Below, in pieces: positions 1-7,981 of a DNA stretch of 14,942 nt; position 1 is the stretch's first letter; each line of letters opens with the position of its first letter. The translations under genes and the position numbers were made by a program. The notes under the pieces were generated by a model. The model was not told where the DNA came from. It saw nothing but the letters and a program-made list of their open reading frames with translations, and did no database searches. The DNA comes from Pseudomonadota bacterium (GTDB lineage Bacteria; Pseudomonadota; Gammaproteobacteria; Steroidobacterales; Steroidobacteraceae): assembly GCA_023423065.1 (NCBI GenBank), contig JAFAGC010000044.1, positions 1 to 14,942 of the forward strand, given 5' to 3'.

Positions 1-57
1 GCTCACCAGCGCTAATCCCCACTTTTTACACCGGCACCACTATCCCCACCCCCCATT

Positions 58-70
58 GTCGATTTTCGAC
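58..70. repeat. Small perfect hairpin upstream of the first gene
   Basis: GTCGA at 58-62 and TCGAC at 66-70 form a 5-bp perfect stem around TTT. It is nested inside a wider 7-bp inverted pair, CGGCACC at 32-38 and GGTGCCG at 71-77. It lies just before the ribosome binding site of the YCII-family gene and could be a leader structure or an operator. The stem is short and could be chance. No promoter was recognised in bases 1-104. Confidence 0.25.
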
Positions 71-91
71 GGTGCCGAACGACCAGTTTGC

Positions 92-97
92 AAGGAG
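92..97 (+). promoter_or_regulatory. Ribosome binding site fixing the GTG start of the YCII gene
   Basis: AAGGAG lies 7 bases before the GTG at 105. An in-frame ATG at 72 would place this motif inside the coding region and add eleven residues that do not fit the compact YCII fold. The motif therefore favours the GTG start, where the typical first strand (VKYLCLVYL) begins. Confidence 0.7.
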
Positions 98-104
98 ACC
101 CATC

Positions 105-479
105 GTGAAATACCTGTGCCTCGTCTACCTCTCGCCCGAGCAGTGGAGTTCCATTCCGGACGCCGATTGCGCCCAATACGGCAAGGGACTGCGCGACAGC
201 GGCCACTGGATCACGGGCTCGGCGCTGCAGCCCACGCATTCCGCCACGACCGTGCGCGTGCGCAACGGCCAGGTCTCCGTGACCGACGGCCCGTTCGCCG
301 AGACCAAGGAACAGCTCGCGGGCTTCTACATGATCGAGGCGCGCGACCTCAACGAGGCCATCTCGCTCGCCTCGAAGATTCCGCCCGCGCGCACCGGCAG
401 CATCGAAGTGCGGCCCGCGCGCGAGCTCGACGTCCCCGCCGAACTGCGCGCGCCCGAGGCGGCCCGCAGCACCGGCTAA
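105..479 (+). CDS. YciI-family (YCII/DGPF domain) protein
   Basis: This is a small cytoplasmic protein of 124 residues with the dimeric ferredoxin-like YCII fold. The start is the GTG at 105, preceded by AAGGAG at 92-97. The N-terminal strand VKYLCLVYL and the family hallmark VTDGPFAETKEQLAGFYMIE (about residues 61-80) are clear. The DGPF motif defines this branch, often called PhnB-like or DGPF-domain protein. Residues after about 105 are an Ala/Arg/Glu-rich tail. Relatives commonly sit beside ECF sigma factors and VOC proteins. A VOC gene follows 22 bases downstream, and anything upstream lies outside the window. The biochemical activity of DGPF proteins is generally unknown, so no reaction is assigned. 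The family call is firm and the role is open. Confidence 0.88.
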   Translation: MKYLCLVYLSPEQWSSIPDADCAQYGKGLRDSGHWITGSALQPTHSATTVRVRNGQVSVTDGPFAETKEQLAGFYMIEARDLNEAISLASKIPPARTGSIEVRPARELDVPAELRAPEAARSTG

Positions 480-501
480 CCCGCCAACATAGGACCATTC
501 C

Positions 502-906
502 ATGCATTCGCAGATCTTCGTCAACCTGCCCGTCAAGGACCTGAAACGCTCCGTCGACTTCTTCACGAAGCTCGGCTACACGTTCAACCCGCAGTTCACC
601 GACGAGAACGCGACCTGCATGGTCCTCGGCGACAATCTCTTCGTGATGCTGCTGGTCGAGAAGTTCTTCAGCTCGTTCACCAGCAAGGGCATCGCCGACA
701 CGACGAAGACCACCGAAGTGCTGACCTGCGTTTCGTGCGATTCGCGCGCGCAGGTCGACGAACTGGTCGCGAAGGCCCGCGCCGCCGGCGCGACGGTTCC
801 GCGCCAGCCCCAGGACCACGGCTTCATGTACGCCCACGGCTACGAGGACCTCGATGGCCACACCTGGGAACTCGTGCACATGACCGGCCTGCCGCCGCAG
901 GCATGA
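502..906 (+). CDS. VOC family protein (glyoxalase / bleomycin-resistance fold)
   Basis: This 134-residue protein is the usual length for a single two-module vicinal oxygen chelate protein. Module one runs from IFVNLPVKDLKRSVDFFTKLGY (split here: IFVNLPVKDLKR then SVDFFTKLGY) to about residue 55, with the typical strand-helix pattern. Module two ends in the characteristic DLDGHTWELVHM (about residues 117-128), whose Glu is a usual metal ligand. The ATG at 502 has AGGA at 491-494 in front. The gene follows the YCII gene closely, and the hydrolase begins 19 bases after its stop, so one transcript is likely. VOC enzymes include glyoxalases, dioxygenases, epimerases and antibiotic-binding proteins. 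The substrate cannot be told from the sequence. Confidence 0.88.
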   Translation: MHSQIFVNLPVKDLKRSVDFFTKLGYTFNPQFTDENATCMVLGDNLFVMLLVEKFFSSFTSKGIADTTKTTEVLTCVSCDSRAQVDELVAKARAAGATVPRQPQDHGFMYAHGYEDLDGHTWELVHMTGLPPQA

Positions 907-925
907 GCTAAAACCGCTTCCCCGC

Positions 926-1717
926 ATGACCGACTTCGTCACCTCGCGCGACGGCACGCGCATCGCCTGGGAAATCGCGGGCACGGGCCCCACCGTAATC
1001 CTCGTCGACGGCGCCTTCTGTTGCCGCGCGATGGGCCCGATGCCCAAACTCGCGAAGGAGCTCGTGACCCACGGCCTGCGCGTGCTCACCTACGACCGCC
1101 GCGCGCGCGGCGAGAGCGGCGACACGAAGCCTTACGCCGTCGAACGCGAGATCGAGGACATCGACGCGTTGATCGGCGCCGCCGGCGGCCGGGCCTGGCT
1201 GTATGGCATCTCGTCGGGCGCCGCGCTCGCCTTGGCGGCCGGCGCGGCCGGCTTGCCCGTCGACGGCCTGATGCTCTATGAACCGCCGTTCATGGTCGGC
1301 CCGCATGCCCGCACCGTGCCGCCCGATCACACCGCCGCACTCACACGCATGATCGTGGAAGACCGCCGCTCCGATGCGGTGACTTACTACCTCTGCGACA
1401 TCATCGGCCTTCCGCGTATCCTGCCGTTCTTCTTCCGCCTCACCCCGATGTGGCGAAAGATGAAAGCGATCGCGCCATCCCTGCCCTACGACTCCGCGGT
1501 GATGGGCGATTTCCAGTTGCCCGCGGCGCGCGCCGCAGCGATTCGCGTCCCGACCCTGGTGCTCGACGGCGAGAAGACCTGGCCCATGCTCCGCGACGCC
1601 GCCCATGCCCTCGCGGCGGCGATTCCCGGCGCCGGGGCGCGCTCCCTCCCCAATCAGACTCACAACGTCGCCGCCCGGGCCATCGCCCCCGTCCTGGCGT
1701 CCTTTATCAAGTCGTAA
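926..1717 (+). CDS. Alpha/beta-fold hydrolase
   Basis: This 263-residue protein matches a cytoplasmic single-domain alpha/beta hydrolase; no signal peptide is seen. The first strands read GTRIAWEIAGTGPTVILVDG (about residues 10-29), followed by VLTYDRRARGESGD, the usual strand-4 turn. The nucleophile elbow is GISSG at 94-98, with Ser96 as nucleophile. Asp214 in LVLDGEKTW is the likely acid. His246 in QTHNVAA is the likely base, which completes the triad. A cap region rich in Phe and Pro (about 150-185) would shape the substrate pocket. It starts 19 bases after the VOC gene, without a strong ribosome binding site, and is followed by a 113-base gap. Esterase, lactonase and C-C hydrolase are all possible, and the substrate is unknown. 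Confidence 0.87.
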   Translation: MTDFVTSRDGTRIAWEIAGTGPTVILVDGAFCCRAMGPMPKLAKELVTHGLRVLTYDRRARGESGDTKPYAVEREIEDIDALIGAAGGRAWLYGISSGAALALAAGAAGLPVDGLMLYEPPFMVGPHARTVPPDHTAALTRMIVEDRRSDAVTYYLCDIIGLPRILPFFFRLTPMWRKMKAIAPSLPYDSAVMGDFQLPAARAAAIRVPTLVLDGEKTWPMLRDAAHALAAAIPGAGARSLPNQTHNVAARAIAPVLASFIKS

Positions 1718-1778
1718 CTCGTTGATTTGTGACGGCCGTTGGCCCGCCGGGAGAATCCGCCGCGGCCGGGTCAAGTGC

Positions 1779-1791
1779 GCCGCCGGGCGGC
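1779..1791. repeat. GC-rich perfect hairpin between the hydrolase and HDOD genes
   Basis: GCCGCC (1779-1784) and GGCGGC (1786-1791) pair perfectly around a single G. The same 113-base gap also carries CGGCCGTT twice, near 1733 and 1789. No run of T follows the stem, so a classical intrinsic terminator is not supported. The stem may be a weak terminator, part of the HDOD leader, or a chance product of high GC content. Confidence 0.25.
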
Positions 1792-1830
1792 CGTTAACGG
1801 GTCGGGTCAATCCACAACGAAAAACCGCCC

Positions 1831-2718
1831 ATGACAGTCACCTCGCCGGCCAGCACGGAAGAACACGTCGACCAGCTCCTGCGCGCCGCGATCGCGGACG
1901 AGACGCTCATGTTGCCGCCGCTGCCGCAGATCGCCGTCGAGGTCATGCGCCTCACGCGCGACGATCCGCGCACCGACGAGGAAAGCGACGCCAGCGCCGC
2001 CGAACTCGCGCGCTTCATCCAGCGCGACGTGTCGCTCGCCGGCCGGGTCATGCGCGTCGCGAACTCCGCGCTGTACGCGCGCCGCACGCCCGTCGTCACG
2101 CTGTCGCAGGCCATCGCCTGGCTCGGCGTGCGCGAGATCCGCAACATCGCCTACGCGGCGGCGGTGCAGAGCCAGGTGTTCAATTCCGCGTATTTCCATC
2201 GCGAGATGGCGGAGATCTGGCGCGAGTCGGTCATCACCGCGCTGTTCGCGCAGGAGATCGCGCGCCTCAAGCGCCGCAACGTCGAGTCGGCCTATCTTTG
2301 CGGCCTGCTGCATCGCGTGGGTTATGCCGTGATGCTGAGCCGCATGGGCACGGCGGCGATCGAGCACCAGCTGTCCATCGACGCGATGACCGTCACCCGT
2401 TATGCGGCCGAACACGAGGCGCGCGTCGGCGCTCATCTCGCCGCGAGTTGGTGCCTGCCGCTGTCCGTCGCCTCCGCGATCGCGCACTGGCGCAATCCGG
2501 TCGACGCCGGACACGCGCGCACGGAGGTCATGGAAATCGCGCTCGCGCGGCAGATCTCCGACGAGCTGCGCTCGCCCGGCGCGGGCGGCGAGCTGCCCGA
2601 CTCGATGCTCGGCCCCGTGTCGCGCTGGATGGACGACCTCTCTATCTACCCCGACGAATTGTTCACGATCATGGCGCAACGCGCCGCGATCTACGCCACG
2701 GCGGAGAGCTTCACGTGA
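1831..2718 (+). CDS. HDOD domain-containing protein
   Basis: This is a 295-residue cytoplasmic protein. An HDOD domain covers roughly residues 25-220, starting with the typical LPPLPQIAVEVMRL and continuing with IQRDVSLAGRVMRVANSALY and IAWLGVREIRNIAY. These are the canonical HDOD helices. At the place where HD-type phosphohydrolases carry HD, this protein reads GLLHRVG (His161-Arg162). The metal-binding Asp is replaced, which fits the view that HDOD domains are usually non-catalytic scaffolds in signalling. No GGDEF, EAL or receiver domain is attached. The start is the ATG at 1831 with only a weak purine-rich leader. Its stop overlaps the start of the transhydrogenase gene in a GTGA, which implies translational coupling. 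The partner and signal are unknown. Confidence 0.9.
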   Translation: MTVTSPASTEEHVDQLLRAAIADETLMLPPLPQIAVEVMRLTRDDPRTDEESDASAAELARFIQRDVSLAGRVMRVANSALYARRTPVVTLSQAIAWLGVREIRNIAYAAAVQSQVFNSAYFHREMAEIWRESVITALFAQEIARLKRRNVESAYLCGLLHRVGYAVMLSRMGTAAIEHQLSIDAMTVTRYAAEHEARVGAHLAASWCLPLSVASAIAHWRNPVDAGHARTEVMEIALARQISDELRSPGAGGELPDSMLGPVSRWMDDLSIYPDELFTIMAQRAAIYATAESFT

Positions 2719-4169
2719 GTGCCGCCGGCTGGAATCACACCTTCGACGTCGTGGTCATCGGCTCCGGCCCCGCCGGGCAGAAGGCCGCGATCCAGGCCGC
2801 GAAAGCGGGACGTCGCGTCGCCGTGATCGAGCGCGACCGCCAGGTCGGCGGCGCCTGCGTACACACCGGCACGATCCCGAGCAAGTCGCTGCGCGAACAC
2901 GCGCTGCGCCAGCGCGTGCGCCAGGTGAATCTCATGGAAGCGCGCCTGCAGTCGCTGCTCGACGGCGTGGGCGGCACCGTCGCCGCGCACGACGCGTACA
3001 TGGCCGCGCAGCTCGACCGCAACGACATCACGCTGCTGCGCGGACGCGCGAGCTTCGTCGCGCCCCAGGGGCGCGCAAATGAAAAACAGCCGCACGAGCT
3101 CACGATGCTCCTCATCGACGGCTCGCAGTCCAGCATCCACGCGCCGATCGTCATCATCGCGACCGGCTCGCGCCCGCGCGTGCCGCCCAAACTACCGATC
3201 GACCACGAGCACCTGCTCGACAGCGACTCGATCCTGTCGCTCGCCTACCTGCCGCGCAGCCTGCTGGTGCTCGGCGGCGGCGTCATCGCGAGCGAATACG
3301 CCTCGATGTTCGCGGCGCTCGGCTGCGAGGTCACGCAGGCCGACGAGCTCGACCAGCCGCTCGCGTTCCTCGATCCCGAGCTCACGGAGTTCTACGTCGA
3401 GGAGTTGCGCCGCAACGGCGGCGAATACCTGCCGAACGCCGAAGCCGTAAGCGCGCGCTTCGACGGCATCTCGCAGGTGCGCACGGAGTTCCGCGACGGC
3501 CGCGTGATCGTCTCGGACAAGGTGCTGGTCGCGCTCGGCCGCGTCGCCAACATAGACCACTTGAATCTCGAGGCCGCGGGCATCGAGCTCACGGAGCGCG
3601 GTCACGTACGGGTCGATGAGAACCTGCAAACCACCGCACCTGGCGTCTACGCCGCGGGCGACGTGATCGGTCCGCCGGCGCTCGCGTCGGTGTCGATGGA
3701 ACAGGGTCGGCGCGCCGCCTGTCATGCGCTCGGACTCCTGGTGCCTTCCGACCCGGTCTCGCGCCTGCCCTCCGGCGTCTACACGATTCCCGAGATCGCC
3801 ACCGTCGGTCTCGACGAACACGGCGCGCGCCGGCACTTCGGCGGCGCGCTCGTCGGCCGCGCGCGTTTCGAGGAGATCGCGCGCGGTCACATCAACGGCA
3901 GCGCGCGCGGAATTCTCAAGCTCATCGCCGATCCGGGCGGCCGGCGCGTGGTGGGCGTGCAGATCGCCGGCGACTCGGCGACCGAGCTGGTACACATCGG
4001 GCAGATAGGCCTCGCGGCCGAGCTCGACGTCGATGCCTACGTCGACAACGTGTTCAACTTTCCGACGATGGCCGAGGCGTATCGCATCGCGGCGCTCGAC
4101 ATCGTGAAGCAGCGGGCGAAGTACATCACGCCGGATACGGTGGCCGACGCCGCCGCGGCGGTGCTCTAG
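2715..4169 (+). CDS. sthA: Si-specific NAD(P)(+) transhydrogenase (soluble, FAD-dependent)
   Basis: This enzyme exchanges hydride between NADPH and NAD+ in the cytoplasm. It is 484 residues long, against about 465 for typical SthA. The FAD-binding loop VVVIGSGPAGQKAA is at 13-26. The usual disulfide motif is altered: GGACVHTGTIPSK keeps Cys48, but the second Cys is Thr53. This Cys-x4-Thr pattern marks SthA, as opposed to dihydrolipoamide dehydrogenase. The NAD(P) loop LVLGGGVIASEYASMF is at 184-199, and the second FAD segment VYAAGDVIGPP at 311-321. The C-terminal active-site strand FNFPTMAEAYRIAALD replaces the His-Pro-Thr motif of the disulfide reductases, as in SthA. It starts with GTG in a 4-base overlap with the HDOD gene. 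Its tail (about 465-484) is longer than usual. Confidence 0.9.
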   Translation: MSAAGWNHTFDVVVIGSGPAGQKAAIQAAKAGRRVAVIERDRQVGGACVHTGTIPSKSLREHALRQRVRQVNLMEARLQSLLDGVGGTVAAHDAYMAAQLDRNDITLLRGRASFVAPQGRANEKQPHELTMLLIDGSQSSIHAPIVIIATGSRPRVPPKLPIDHEHLLDSDSILSLAYLPRSLLVLGGGVIASEYASMFAALGCEVTQADELDQPLAFLDPELTEFYVEELRRNGGEYLPNAEAVSARFDGISQVRTEFRDGRVIVSDKVLVALGRVANIDHLNLEAAGIELTERGHVRVDENLQTTAPGVYAAGDVIGPPALASVSMEQGRRAACHALGLLVPSDPVSRLPSGVYTIPEIATVGLDEHGARRHFGGALVGRARFEEIARGHINGSARGILKLIADPGGRRVVGVQIAGDSATELVHIGQIGLAAELDVDAYVDNVFNFPTMAEAYRIAALDIVKQRAKYITPDTVADAAAAVL

Positions 4170-5035
4170 CGCCTGAACGGCTCGAACTTGCCGTCGCGAT
4201 ACACGAAGAGCGTGGTCGTCAGCGAATACGACGATTCGTTCACGGCCCCGCGGGCGACCTCTTCGAGCTTCGCGATTCCCGCCGCGTTTTTCGAACCGGT
4301 GACGAGCAATAGATCGCGCGTGGGCACGGCGACCACGATCTCACCGTCGACCTTGATGTCACCGCTCTTCCAGAGATCGTCCACCACCAGCAGGCTCGCC
4401 TCGTAGTCGCCACCGGCGGTGAGCATCGAGAACAACTCACCCGAATGGATCTCGATGCCCGGCAGGAGGCGCATGAGATTCTCGGTGGCGCGCTGGCGCA
4501 GCTCCGCGCGTTTCACGCCGGCCTCCTCGAGCTTGGCCTCCGAGAAATAACGAATGCTGCGGGGCGTGTCTTCCGCGTAGACGATCACGAGTTCCGAATT
4601 CAGCTCTTCGGTCACGTGTTCCGGGGCCTTCCCACCGTTGGCCGCCAGGTTGCGAGCCATGTCCGCGAGCCAGCCCTTGTCTTTCACCACGGGCACGATC
4701 CGTTCCGGATTCAGCGGCCCATCTACCGTCGACTCGGCCAGCGACTTCGCGTACTGCTCGATGATCTGGTCCTCGAGCTTCGGATCCTGCAACGCCTGGT
4801 TGTACGCGTTGTCGAGATAGGCCGTCAGCTCTTCCCCGCCCTCCTCGCCCTTCTCGACGTGTACCTCGAGCGGTTTCACGACCTTGATCTTGCGGTTCGG
4901 CAACACGGTCTTGAGGACCTTGACGAACTCGCGCGTGAATTGCGCCGGGGTCGTCTCGGCCGCCGCAACGGGTTGCCACGCGAACGCGCCGCCGATCGCG
5001 AGCAGCAGGCTGGCGGCGAAAATGCGCGGACGCAT
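4166..5035 (-). CDS. Exported DUF1444 (YtpQ/UPF0354-like) protein
   Basis: This 289-residue protein has an N-terminal signal peptide: MRPRIF, then the hydrophobic ASLLLAIGGAFAW, with a likely cleavage after PVAAA near residue 26. It should therefore be periplasmic, unlike the cytoplasmic YtpQ of Bacillus. The rest is a mixed alpha/beta protein resembling DUF1444. Recognisable segments are FVKVLKTVLPNRKIKVVKPL, ELVIVYAEDTPRSIRYFSE, RLLPGIEIHSGELFSMLTAG and GEIVVAVPTRDLLLVTGS. The function of DUF1444 is unknown. The ATG at 5035 shares its A with the stop of the upstream gene (TGATG), so reinitiation is likely. It is the last gene of the minus-strand operon. Its TAG stop lies in the same CTAG as the stop of sthA. 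The family call is by segment resemblance and moderately sure. Confidence 0.72.
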   Translation of the reverse strand: MRPRIFAASLLLAIGGAFAWQPVAAAETTPAQFTREFVKVLKTVLPNRKIKVVKPLEVHVEKGEEGGEELTAYLDNAYNQALQDPKLEDQIIEQYAKSLAESTVDGPLNPERIVPVVKDKGWLADMARNLAANGGKAPEHVTEELNSELVIVYAEDTPRSIRYFSEAKLEEAGVKRAELRQRATENLMRLLPGIEIHSGELFSMLTAGGDYEASLLVVDDLWKSGDIKVDGEIVVAVPTRDLLLVTGSKNAAGIAKLEEVARGAVNESSYSLTTTLFVYRDGKFEPFRR

Positions 5036-5511
5036 CACAGCCCGAGATCGCTCAAGCCGGGATGCTCGTCCGGCCGCCGTCCGAGCGGCCAGCGGAACTT
5101 GCGCTCCGCCTCGGAGATGATCACGTCGTTGATGCTCGCGTGGCGCCGGCGCATGAGACCGACCTCGTCGAATTCCCAGTTCTCGTTGCCGTACGAACGG
5201 AACCAGTGGCCGGAATCGTCGCGCCACTCGTACGCGAAGCGCACCGCGATGCGCGCGCCCTCGAACGACCAGACTTCCTTGATCAGCCGGTAGTCGAGCT
5301 CCTTCGCCCACTTGCGCTTCAGGAACTCGACGATGGCGGGCCGGCCGGAGAAGAATTCGGCGCGGTTGCGCCACGCACTATCTACCGTGTACGCGAGCGA
5401 GACGCGCTCCGGATCCCGCGAGTTCCACGCATCCTCCGCGGCGCGCGCCTTCTGCGCCGCCGTCCCATGCGTGAACGGCGGATACGGCGGTCGTCCCGCG
5501 GGCGCGTTCAT
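5035..5511 (-). CDS. DUF1348 / nuclear transport factor 2-like (SnoaL fold) protein
   Basis: This is a 158-residue cytoplasmic protein. An N-terminal helix contains AAQKARAAEDAWNSRDPERV and leads into LAYTVDSAWRNRAEFFSGR and IVEFLKRKWAKELDYRLIKE, the usual NTF2-like cone opening. The closing segment RSYGNENWEFDEVGLMRRRH and the following ASINDVII are characteristic of DUF1348. The length matches the family (about 150-160). NTF2-like folds host small-molecule enzymes or serve as binding domains, and DUF1348 has no assigned reaction. The ATG at 5511 is 2 bases after the stop of the receptor gene and has no good ribosome binding site, so translation probably depends on coupling. Longer in-frame starts upstream would run into the receptor gene and are less likely. 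Confidence 0.85.
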   Translation of the reverse strand: MNAPAGRPPYPPFTHGTAAQKARAAEDAWNSRDPERVSLAYTVDSAWRNRAEFFSGRPAIVEFLKRKWAKELDYRLIKEVWSFEGARIAVRFAYEWRDDSGHWFRSYGNENWEFDEVGLMRRRHASINDVIISEAERKFRWPLGRRPDEHPGLSDLGL

Positions 5512-5513
5512 CG

Positions 5514-7925
5514 TCAGAACTGCTGGCCGAACCGGATTCCGACGGTGCGCGGGCGAGTCACGACCGAATACACGTGACCTCCGGCCTCGGACGCCACGCA
5601 CAGCGCCACGTCGCACTCGGCGTAGCGATACAGGTGCGCGCGCTTGTCGAACAGGTTGTCGACGAACAACTCGAAGTTCCAGTTCTCGGCGGCCATGCCG
5701 AACGACAGGTCGGCGAGCGTGTACGAGCCCTGGACGCCGAGCGCGTCCGCCTCGTACGGCAGCAGCGCCGAGGTCGAACTACCGGTGTGCACGCCCGAGA
5801 CCTGGAAGTGACCATCGAGCGCGGCGATCGGGAACTCGTAACGAACGGTCAGGTTCGCCTTGAACTTCGGAGTCGTGGGCAGTCGTTGTCCATCGGGCGC
5901 GAACTCCTCGTCGGCGCACTCGCCGCGCGGCAGCGGATTGCCGTCCGGGTCCAGCGTCTTGCAGAAGTCCTCGGTGAGCTCTCCCTCCTGGAGCGCGAAG
6001 CCGCCGTAGACGGTCAACGAGTCGGTGGGCATCCATTGAACATCGACTTCCATGCCGCGCAGCTCCGCCGCGGCCGCGTTCGAGACGTTGGTCAGGCCGT
6101 TTTCGCCGAGGAACGAGAACTGGAAGTCGTCCCATTTCCCGAAGTAGATCGCGCCGTTGAAACGCAGCCGGTTCTCTGCCCACGTGGTCTTCCATCCCAC
6201 CTCGTAGTTGGTCAGGAAGTCCGCCTTGTACGGCGGGAAGGTGCCGCGGCGATTCACGCCGCCGGGACGGAAGCCTTCCGAGATGGTCGCGTAGAACATC
6301 GCGTCGTCGGTCGCCTGGAAGGACGCGTTCACCCGGAAGGTGTTGTCTTCCTTCGTCACCGTCTTGTCGAGGTTGGTGCAGGGCGCAGTTTCGAATACCT
6401 GGCCCGTGTCGAAGCATGAAACCTCGCCAGTTTCAGACTCGAACGGATTCGTGATGCCGAAGCCGAAGAATCCCTCGAGCGAGTTCTCGTACTTGAAGAA
6501 ACGCAGGCCGCCGGTCAGCGACAGCCGCTCCGTCGCGTCGAACGTCACCTCGCCGAACACGGCGTAGTCGCGGTCGACGCGCCACTGCTTGGTCAGCCAG
6601 AACGTGTCGTCCCAGCCGGTCACGTCGCTGTCGTCGTTGAGGCCGGTGACGTTGTACTCCTGCTGGATGTCATGCGTCTGCCGCTGGTAGAACAGGCCCG
6701 CGACGAAACGCACGCGGTTCTCCGACGGGCTCGAGACACGCAGCTCGCCGCTCAACTTGGTGTAGCCGTCCTTGCCTTCGATGAACTGCGACGGGCTGAT
6801 CAGCTCGCCCGCGTTGTCGTAGAAGTACACGCCCGACCCGTTGAGCGTGTCGTAGAAGAACGCGTAGTCCGAGTAGTCGGAATTCGTGTCGACGTCGCGC
6901 TTCAGGTAGGCGCCCGAGAACGTGATGTCGAAGTTGCTGATCTTGCCTTCGATGGCCAGCGCGGCCTGCATCCACTGGTCTTCGTAATCCTCGGGGTGGA
7001 AGTGCGCCACCTCGAGGTCGCCGAAGTTGTTGTCGCCGGCGTAGATGCCGTCGCCCGTGCGCTTCTGGGCCATCACGGTGGGCGTGATGCTCCAGTTGTC
7101 GTTGAGATCCACCTTGAGCGCGGCGCGCGCGCCGTAGGTGTCGGAATCGTTGTAATTGTCCTCGGCGAGCGAATCGATCGAGATGCCCGAAGTCGGGAAG
7201 GTACGCGTGGACGCGACGTTGTCGATGTAGCCGCCGTCGTGGCGCGCCCAGCCGACCAGCCGGATGGCCGCGTTCTCGCTGAGCGGGATGTTCACGAAGC
7301 CTTCGGCCAGGTAACCCGGGTCGCCATCGCCGACGAAGTTCGACTCGATCCCGTAACCCCCCGCGAAGCCGCTCGGATCCGGCTTGTTCGTGATGATGCG
7401 GATGGTTCCGGACTGCGAACTCGCGCCGTACAACGTGCCCTGCGGGCCGGCGAGCGCCTCGACGCGCGCGATGTCGTACATGTGGATGTCGAGCGCGCCC
7501 TGGATCGTCGTGATCGGCTGCTCGTCGAGATACTGGCCGACGCCCGGCTGCGGACCGGAGTGGTTGCCGTTGTCGCCGGCCGCCGCGCCGCGCATGAACA
7601 CGCGTGCGTATCCGGGCGCCGCCTGCTGGAACGAGACGCTGGGCAGGTACTTCACGAAATCGTCGAAGCCCTTCACGCCAAGGTCCTGCAGACGCTCGGT
7701 GCCGATCGCCTGGATGCTGAGCGGCACGTCCTGCAGGTTCTGTTCGCGCTTGAGGGCGGTGACGACCACCTCCTCCATGCCGCGCAAGGCGGGCTCTTCC
7801 GCCTGCTGCGCCTGGGCCAGCGGCGAGGCCGCGAGGATCGCGCCTGCGAGTGGAAATCCGGTCAGGAGTGCACGGCCCCGTCTGGCCTGCTCACGTCGGA
7901 TCTTGCGCAACTTGCTGCGAGTCAT
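5514..7925 (-). CDS. TonB-dependent outer-membrane receptor
   Basis: This 803-residue receptor would import an unknown ligand across the outer membrane using TonB/ExbBD energy. A basic N-terminus is followed by a signal peptide (ALLTGFPLAGAILAASPLAQAQ, about 19-40, cleaved near AQA). A TonB-box-like segment EEVVVTALKRE lies at 51-61. The plug is at about 62-182 and contains the family motif GPQGTLYGASSQSGTIRI (160-177). A 22-strand barrel fills the rest and ends in FGQQF with the terminal Phe of outer-membrane proteins. Paired Cys in several segments may crosslink extracellular loops. The start is the ATG at 7925 behind GGGGAG at 7931-7936. A TTG at 7985 that overlaps the previous stop is less likely. 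An AT-richer 56-base leader may hold its own promoter. No siderophore- or B12-specific feature is visible. Confidence 0.93.
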   Translation of the reverse strand: MTRSKLRKIRREQARRGRALLTGFPLAGAILAASPLAQAQQAEEPALRGMEEVVVTALKREQNLQDVPLSIQAIGTERLQDLGVKGFDDFVKYLPSVSFQQAAPGYARVFMRGAAAGDNGNHSGPQPGVGQYLDEQPITTIQGALDIHMYDIARVEALAGPQGTLYGASSQSGTIRIITNKPDPSGFAGGYGIESNFVGDGDPGYLAEGFVNIPLSENAAIRLVGWARHDGGYIDNVASTRTFPTSGISIDSLAEDNYNDSDTYGARAALKVDLNDNWSITPTVMAQKRTGDGIYAGDNNFGDLEVAHFHPEDYEDQWMQAALAIEGKISNFDITFSGAYLKRDVDTNSDYSDYAFFYDTLNGSGVYFYDNAGELISPSQFIEGKDGYTKLSGELRVSSPSENRVRFVAGLFYQRQTHDIQQEYNVTGLNDDSDVTGWDDTFWLTKQWRVDRDYAVFGEVTFDATERLSLTGGLRFFKYENSLEGFFGFGITNPFESETGEVSCFDTGQVFETAPCTNLDKTVTKEDNTFRVNASFQATDDAMFYATISEGFRPGGVNRRGTFPPYKADFLTNYEVGWKTTWAENRLRFNGAIYFGKWDDFQFSFLGENGLTNVSNAAAAELRGMEVDVQWMPTDSLTVYGGFALQEGELTEDFCKTLDPDGNPLPRGECADEEFAPDGQRLPTTPKFKANLTVRYEFPIAALDGHFQVSGVHTGSSTSALLPYEADALGVQGSYTLADLSFGMAAENWNFELFVDNLFDKRAHLYRYAECDVALCVASEAGGHVYSVVTRPRTVGIRFGQQF

Positions 7926-7930
7926 CGTTG

Positions 7931-7936
7931 CTCCCC
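7931..7936 (-). promoter_or_regulatory. Ribosome binding site of the TonB receptor gene
   Basis: On the minus strand GGGGAG stands 5 bases before the ATG at 7925. It decides between this start and an earlier TTG at 7985. The choice also places the signal peptide at the true N-terminus. Confidence 0.6.
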
Positions 7937-7981
7937 GGATTTTTGTTATCTGCCGGTCAGTGTATGCCTTTCCCTTCCGAA

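Noticed and set aside
908..1810. Minus-strand open frame covering the hydrolase gene
   Set aside because: Shadow of a gene with an intact catalytic triad on the plus strand. The product has typical antisense composition (Arg, Gly, Ala, His).
1718..1830. Intrinsic terminator after the hydrolase gene
   Set aside because: A GC-rich stem is present but no T-run follows it, so it is reported only as a hairpin.
1605..2714. Long in-frame N-terminal extension of sthA
   Set aside because: The extension is Arg-rich shadow sequence under the HDOD gene. The flavoprotein fold begins right after the GTG at 2715.
2715..4169. Dihydrolipoamide dehydrogenase or mercuric reductase
   Set aside because: The second redox Cys is Thr and the C-terminal His-Pro-Thr motif is Phe-Pro-Thr, which excludes an active disulfide reductase and matches SthA.
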